From DASVEE01 sp036399695 (GTDB lineage Bacteria; Acidobacteriota; Thermoanaerobaculia; Gp7-AA8), in NCBI GenBank assembly GCA_036399695.1, contig DASWMP010000021.1, forward strand, positions 1 through 15,704: a DNA stretch of 15,704 bases, read 5' to 3'. Within the stretch, counting starts at the first letter, position 1. Each line of letters begins with the position of its first letter. This document shows positions 1-7,800 of this stretch, in pieces. The position numbers and the translations under genes are program-made. Under the pieces are notes generated by a model. That model did not search any database. It saw only the letters and a program-made list of their open reading frames with translations, and was not told the DNA's origin.

Positions 1-1896
1 CGGCACACCGGTCGAGCCGGACGTGTACATGACGTACGCGAGGTTCGAGGCCGTGACGCCGGCGACGTCGGTGGATGCGGAGGCGCTGCTGAAGTCGTAC
101 TCGTCGAGCAGCAGCACTTCGCAGTCGAGGCCTTCCAGCGCGGCGGCGAGATGCGACTGCGTCAGCACAAGACGCGCTTCGCTGTCCACGAGCATCCCCT
201 GCAGGCGCGCCGCCGGGTAGCTCGGGTCGAGCGGCACGTAAGCGCCGCCCGCCTTGAGGATCGCCACCATGGCGACGATGGTCTCGAGCGAGCGCTCCGC
301 GTAGAGGCCGACGAGAGTCTCGGCGCCGGCGTTGCGCAGACGAAGAGTGGCGGCGAGGGCATTGGCCCGCGCATCGAGCTCGCCGTAGGTGAGCTGCGCG
401 TCGCCGTGGATGACGGCGACGGCGTCCGGACGGCGCGCAGCCTGCTGCTCGAAGAGCGAGTGGATGCACAGCTCGCGCGGATAGTCGCCCACCGGCTGGT
501 TCCAGAGCGCGAACTGCTCGCGCTCGGACGGCGTGAGGATGTCGATGGCGTCGACGGTCTCGCTCGACGGCAGCTCGCGCAGCACCGTCTCCAGGTGCGC
601 CAGCAGGCGGTCGACGGTCTCGCCGGCGAAGTTTGCCGCGTCATAGACGCAACGCACTTTCAACTGCCCGGAGAGGCCGGCGATGAAGGTGAGCTTGTAG
701 TTGGTCTGCTCGTCGCTGCCGCTGCTGACGACGCGCAGGTTCGAGGTGCGCGACTTCGCGTCGACCGCCATGGCCGCTTCGATCGGGTAGTTCTCGAAGA
801 CCAGGAGGCTGTCGAACAGCGGCGCACCGGCGGCGATGCCGCTCTGTTTCTGGATCTCGTTGAGCGGCAGGTAGCTGTGCTCCTGGCTCTGCTGGAAGGC
901 GCGGTGGACGTCAGCCACGAGGCTCGACGCCGGCGCGTTCGGTGCGAAGGCGATCTTCACCGGCACGGTGTTGATGAACAGGCCGATCATCTCTTCGATC
1001 CCACGCACCTCGGCCGGACGGCCCGACGTGATGGCGCCGAAGACCACCTGCGACTCACCGCTGTAGCGATGGAGCAGCGTCCCCCACGCCAGCTGCATCA
1101 GCGTGTTGACGGTGGTGTGATGCGTCCGGGCGAACGCCTCGAGACGCTGCGTCTCGGCCGTACCGAGCATGAAGGAACGCTCCTGAACGCCGCGGCTCCG
1201 GTCCTTCGGCAGACGGTCGACCGCGAGCGGCGTCGGCGCTTCGATGCCGTCCAGCGCGGAGCGCCAGAAACCACGGGCTTCGTCCGCATCGCGGCGCTGC
1301 AGCCACTGAATGTAGTTCTCGTAGACCGGCGCATCGGGCCACTGGACGGATTCGCCGCGGCTGAGGAGCTGGTACGCCAGCATCACTTCCTTGTAGACCA
1401 GCGGCACACACCAGCCGTCGAGCAGCATGTGGTGATGCGTCCAGAGCATCTGCCAGCGGTCGTCCGCCAGGCGGAACAGGGCGATGCGCTGCAGCGGCGC
1501 CTTCGTGAAGTCGAAGCCGGCGGCTTTGTCGTCGCGGCGGTAGCGGGCGAAACGCTCGCGCTGCTCGTCCGCGGAGATGCCGCGCCAGTCGTGCTCCTGC
1601 CACGGCACATTGACGCTGTCGACGACGAGCTGCAGCAGGCGCGTCTCTTCGCCGACGAAGGCGGTGCGGAAGATGTCGTGACGGTTGCTGACGAGCTGCC
1701 ACGCCTTGCGGAAGTGAGCCGTCGAGAGCTCCCCTTCGAACAGCGGGAAGATCTGCGTGACGTAGGCGCTGCGGTCGAGCTGATTATGGAAGAACATCCC
1801 CTGCTGCATACCCGTCGCGGGGTAGAGGCGCGTGAGACCGGCATAGCTCTTCTGCCAGACATCGAGCTGCGCCTGCGAAACGTTCGCGAGCGGGAA
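1..1896 (-). other. NRPS module 3 (partial): C-A...
   Basis: The C domain starts with YPATGMQQGMFFH and has HHMLLDGW (HHxxxDG at residues 2779-2785). The YPxxxMQQGM type of opening and the position directly after an E domain fit a domain that accepts a D-configured donor (DCL type); this is family knowledge plus inference. An A domain begins near residue 3095 (LTYGELDARANALA), and its ATP-binding core YTSGSTG is the last thing seen. All substrate-pocket residues lie beyond the window, so its amino acid cannot be predicted. Confidence 0.88.
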
Positions 1897-4800
1897 GTCG
1901 GACGGGGTGTAGTCGCCGCGCTCGAGGAGCAGGCAGTGATCGATGACGCTGCGCAGCCCCTCTTCGAGGAAGCGGGCCAGCGCGGCCATCGTGGCGGCGT
2001 CATATTCGCGCTCGCTGTAGTCGAGGGAGAAGTCGAGGATGCCGTTCGCGACGAGACCGTTCAGGCCGAGAGAGGCCGGACGAAGACGCTCGCCGCTGAT
2101 GCTGGCGCCCGCGGATTCCGCGGCGGCCTGCAGGGCGGTGTCGTGGTTGACGCTCTGGTCGAACTGACCGAGGTAGTTGAAGACGAGCTGCGGCGGATGC
2201 GTCTCCGCGGCCGCCACGAGCTCCGTCTCCTGGCCGATCCAGCGCAGCACGCCGTAGCCGATGCCGTGGTTCGGCAGTGCGCGGTACTGCTCCTTGACCG
2301 ACTTGATGACGTCATCGACGTCGTCGCTCGCGCTGTGCAGCGTGAGCGGGAAGACGGTCGTGAACCAGCCGACGGTCTGCGTGGTGTCGAGCTGCTCGAA
2401 GAGCGCTTCGCGGCCGTGGCCTTCCAGGGCGATGCGCAGGCCGGCTGACTCGGTCCAGCGGCGCATGCCGAGGTAGACGCCGGAAAGGAGCAGCTCATTG
2501 ACCGTCGTGCGGTAGACCGGCGCGCAACGCTGCAACAGCGCCTGCGTCTCGGCCGCCGTGAGACGGACACGCTGGCGGCGCGTGCTGCTGTAGGTCAGCG
2601 GCTCCGTGACCGTGCGGTCGACCGGCAGCGGCGCGACCGGCTGCTCGTACTGCGTCAGCCAGTAATTCTTCTCGCCCGCCAGTTCCTCCGACTGCGCGTA
2701 CTCCGCGAGTGCCGCGCCCCACTGCTGGAACGACGACGTCTTCGGATTCAGCGCGATCGTTTCGCCGGCCTGGTACTGCTCGTAAGCCTGCTCGATGTCG
2801 GCGAGGAGAATGCGCCACGACACACCATCGACGACGATGTGGTGGGCGATGAGGAAGAGACGGCCGGTCGCGATTTCCGATTCCCGATTTCCGATTTCCG
2901 GGGTGCCGGTGGCCGGCGCGAAGTAGATGGCGCGGAACAGCGGGCCGGCCGTGAGGTCGAAGCTCTGCTGATAGTGGTTGCAGCGGGCGGTGATGCCGGT
3001 GGCGCGGTCGTCGAAGTCGGCGACAGTCTCGACGATCGCGCTCGCGGCCAGAAGCTCGCCGGTCAGCGGCTGATGCGTCGCTTCCCACGTGCCCTGCTCG
3101 TTCTGCACGAAGGCGAGGCGCAGCGCGTCGTGACGGCGCAGCAGCGCGGTCATCATCTCGCCGATGAAGCGCGCGTCGAAGCCAGCCGGCGTCTCGAGGA
3201 GCACCGCCTGGTTGAAGTGGTTGTGCGCCCGCGTGTCCTCGGTCAGGAACTGACGCTGGATCGGCAGCAGCGAAACCCCGCCCGTCACCTCTCCCTGCGG
3301 CATTTCGTGCGTGACACCGTTGCTGGCGTGCGCGGCCAGCGCGGCGACCGTCTGGTGCTCGAAGAGCTGGCGCGTCGTGATGGCGATGCCGGCCTGATTG
3401 GCGCGGGAGACCGCCTGGATCGACAGGATCGAGTCACCGCCGATCGCGAAGAAGTTGTCGTGAATGCCGACCCGCTCCAGCTTGAGCAACTGCGCCCAGA
3501 TGGCGGCGAGCTGCGCTTCCACCGGATTGACGGGCGCCACGTAGGCGGTCGTCGACTGCCACTCCGGCTCCGGCAGCGCCTTCTTGTCGATCTTGCCGTT
3601 CCGCGTGAGGGGGAACGATTCGAGGACGACGAACGCCGACGGCACCATGTAATCGGGCAACTGCTGGCGGAGCGTCGTGCGCATCGCCTCGACGAACGCC
3701 AGCTCGTCGTGCTGCGTCTCCGCCGGCACGACGTAGGCGACGAGCTTCTTTTCGCTGCCGGTGCCGCGGGCGATGACGAGCGCTTCCTTCACCTCCGGCT
3801 GCTGGAGGAGCTGCGTGGCGATCTCGCCCAGCTCGATACGGAAGCCGCGGATCTTGACCTGGTCGTCGATGCGTCCGAGGTATTCGAGCTGGCCGTCCGG
3901 GCGATAGCGCACGAGATCGCCGGAGCGGTACAGACGCTCGGTGCTACCGGCGCGGAACGGGTTCGTGACGAAGCGGGCGGCCGTCAGCTCCGGCTTGTTC
4001 AGGTAGCCGCGGGCCAGACCGGCGCCGCCGACATAGAGCTCGCCCGGGACGCCGACCGGCACCAGCGCGCCGTGCATGACGACGTGCGTCGTGAGGTCGG
4101 CGAGCGGCAGGCCGATGTCGCTGACGTCGCTGTCGCAATCCGTGGCCACGATGCGTCGATAGGTGACGTGCACCGTCGTCTCGGTGATGCCGTACATGTT
4201 GATGAGCTGCGGCTGGTCGTCGCCGTAAGCGTCGACCCAGGCGTGCAGCCGCGACGGCACGAGTGCTTCGCCGCCGAAGATGACGTAGCGCAGCGCCGAA
4301 AGCCGCTCGCGGTGCAGCGAGACGTCCGTCAGCCCGTAGAAGGCGGACGGCGTCTGGTTCAGCACCGTCACCCCTTCGGATTTCAGCAGCTCGTAGAAGT
4401 TCTCCGGCGAGCGCGAGGTCTCGAACGGGACCACGACGAGCTTCGCGCCGTGGAGCAGCGCGCCCCAGATCTCCCACACCGAGAAGTCGAAGGCGTAGGA
4501 GTGGAACAGCGTCCAGACGTCGTCCGCGCCGAACCGGAACTGCAGGTCGGCCGCGTCGAGAAGACGCGTGACCTGGCGGTGCTCGATCATCACGCCCTTC
4601 GGGTTGCCGGTCGAGCCCGACGTGTAGATCACGTACGCGAGCGACGACGGCAGCACGCCGATGGCAATGTGATCCGGATTGGCGCGCGGATAGGCGGTGA
4701 AGGTGTCGCCGTCGAGGACGAGCAGCTTCTCGTTCGCCACCGGCACCTTGCCGGCGAGCTTCGCCTGCGTCAGCACGAGATCGACCGCGGCGTCTTCGAC

Positions 4801-7800
4801 CATGTACTGCAGGCGCGCCGCCGGATAATCGGGATCGAGCGGCAGGTAGGCGCCGCCCGCCTTGAGGATGCCGAGGATGGCGACGAGCATCTCCAGCGAG
4901 CGCTCGACGCAGATGCCGACCAGCACGTCCGGACCGACGCCACGCTCGATGAGACCGTGGGCGACCTGGTTGGCGCGCTCGTTCAGCTCGCCGTACGTCA
5001 GCGTGTCCTTGCCGCGGACCACGGCAACAGCGTCAGGCGACTTCGCGGCCTGCTCTTCGAAGATTTCATGGATGCAGAGCAGCGCCGGGAGCTCCAGCGC
5101 TTCGCCGCCGCGCGAACGGAGCAGCGTTTCGTCGGCAGTCGTGAGGATCGGCAGTTGCGCGGCGGCCGCCTCCGGCGCGGCCACGATGCCGTCGAGCAGC
5201 ACGACGAAGCTCTGCGCCAGGCGCTCGATGGTCCGGGCCTCGAACAGGCTCGTCGCGTAGTTCCACGTCAGGTTCAACCCGTCGGCGGTCTCGCTCGCAT
5301 AGAGGCTCAGGTCGAACTTCGCGACCTCCTCGGCGCCACCCACACCCGTGATCTCCAGTTCCGGCACCTCGAGAGCGACACGCTCGTTGTTCTGCAGCGC
5401 GAAAAGGATCTGGTAGAGGGGCGGGTGGCTGAGGCTGCGCTCCGGCCGCACTTCGTCCACCAGCATCTCGAACGGGATGTCCTGGTTCGAGAAGGCGTCG
5501 AGGATCATCTGCCGGCTGTTCTGCAGGAGCTGCGTGAACGGCTGCTCCTCGGCGATCTCCGTCCGCAACACGAGCGTGTTGACGAAGAAGCCGATGAGCG
5601 CTTCGGTGTCCTTGTGATTGCGTCCCGACGAGGGGGTGCCGACGACCACGTCGGAAGTACCGCTCCAGCGGCTGAGCAGGAGGGAGAACGCCGTCTGCAG
5701 GACCATGAAGAGCGTCGCCCCGTTTTCGGAGGCGATGCGGTTCAGGGCGGCGAGCGTGTCCGCCTTCAGGCGCGTCAGGCGGCTCGCGCCGGCGAACTGC
5801 TGCTGCGCCGGACGCGGACGGTCCAGCGGCAGCGCGTGTACGTTCGGCGTGTTGGCGAGCTGCTTCTTCCAGTACGCGAGCTGCTGATCGAGCTCCGTCC
5901 CTTCCGTCCTCGCACGCTGCCAGGCGGCGTAGTCGGCGTACTGCACCGGCAGCGGCGCCAGGTCGGCCTGAATGCCGAGGCAGTGAGCTTCGTAGAGGGC
6001 GACCAGCTCTTTCACCAGGACGCCCATCGACCAGCCGTCCGAGGCGATGTGATGCATCGTGAAGAGGAGCACGTGCTCGCTCTCGCCGAGCGTCAGCAAC
6101 CGCGCCCGCAGCATCAGGTCGGTCGACAGATGGAACGGGCGGGCCGCTTCGTCGCGCAGGAGCTGCTCGACGCGCGCCTCGCGCTCACGCTTGTCGACGC
6201 GGGAGAGGTCGACACGGCCGATGGCCACCGGCGCGGCCGGATGGACGATCTGCACGCCGATTCCGTCGCGAAGGTGATAGGTGCTGCGGATGACCTCGTG
6301 GCGCTCGACGATTTCGTCGAGGGAGCGCTGCAGCGCATCGAGGCGCAGGCTGCCGGTGAGACGGAGGGCGACCGGCATGTTGTACTGCGCGCTCCCCTCC
6401 TCCAGGCTGTCGATGAACCAGAGGCGCTGCTGCGCGAACGACAGCGGCAGCGGCTGATTGCGCGGCACGCGCGGGATCGCGGAGTAGCCCCCCTTCTCGC
6501 TCTGCGCCAGATGGGCGGCCAAATCGCGCACCGTGTTGTGCTCGAAGAGCGCCTTGACCGGCAGCGTGGCATTGACGGCCGCGTTGATCGCGCTCACGGT
6601 GCGCATCGCCAGCAGCGAGTGCCCGCCGAGGTTGAAGAAGTCGGCCGTCGCGCTGACCGGCTCGTCGAGCCTCAGGATCTCCTGCCAGATCGCCGCGATC
6701 GTCTGCTCCAGCTCCGTTTCCGGGGCGACGTAGACGTGCTGCGACTGCAGATCCGGATCCGGCAGCGCCGCCTTGTCGATCTTGCCGTTCGGCGTGAGCG
6801 GCAGCTTGTCGATGAAGACGAAGGCAGACGGCACCATGTAAGCCGGCAGCGCCGCTTTCAAGGCATGACGGTAGCGGAGCGTCAGCTCCTGCTGCTCGTC
6901 GTCACTGATTCCTGTGGGACAGACACTCTTGTCTGTCCCGTGTACCTGGTGAGCCGGACAGACAGGAGTGTCTGTCCTACAAGAAGCATCTTGAAGGTCG
7001 GCGACGAGATACGCCGCCAGGTACTTCTCACCGCTGCCGTCTTCCTTGACGACCACGATGGCGTGCTTCACGTTCTCCTGGCGGGCGAGCTGCGATTCAA
7101 TCTCGCCGAGCTCGATGCGGAAACCGCGGAGCTGCACCTGGTTGTCCTCGCGGCCGAGGTACTCGAGACGGCCGTCCGAGCGCCAGCGGCCCAGATCGCC
7201 CGACTTGTAGATGCGCGTGCGGCCGATGCCGGGGAAGTCGTGGTGCAGGAAGCGCTCGGCCGTCAGCTCGGGGCGGTTCAGGTAACCGCGCGAGACGCCC
7301 AGACCGCCGACGTAGAGCTCACCCGGCACACCCATCGGCACCGGACGGAGCTGCTTGTCGAGGACGAAGCAGGAAGTCGTGGGAATCGCACGGCCGATGA
7401 CGCTGGCCGCCCGGTCGAGCATGTCCGCCGAGACCTTCTGGAACGTCGTGTGGACCGTCGTCTCCGTGATCCCGTACATGTTGATCAGCTCCGTGGCCGG
7501 GTAGTACCGGTTCCACGTGCGGAGGCGCGACGGATCGAGTGCCTCGCCGCCGAAGACGATGTAACGGACCGCCATCGGCGTCCCGTCGAGGTACTCGCCG
7601 AGGCGGTAGAAGGCGCTCGGCGTCTGGTTCAGGACCGTGACCCGCTCCTGCGCCAGCAGCGCGAGGAACGAGGCCGGATTGTGGCGCGCCTCTTCCGGGA
7701 CGATGACCGTGCGGCCGCCGTTGAGCAGCGCGCCGTACATCTCCCAGACCGAAAAGTCGAAGTTGAAGTTGTGGAAGATCGTCCAGACGTCCTGCTCGTC

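Noticed and set aside
151..2448. A 765-codon open frame on the plus strand
   Set aside because: Antisense shadow of NRPS modules 2-3 with the same low-complexity composition and no recognisable fold.
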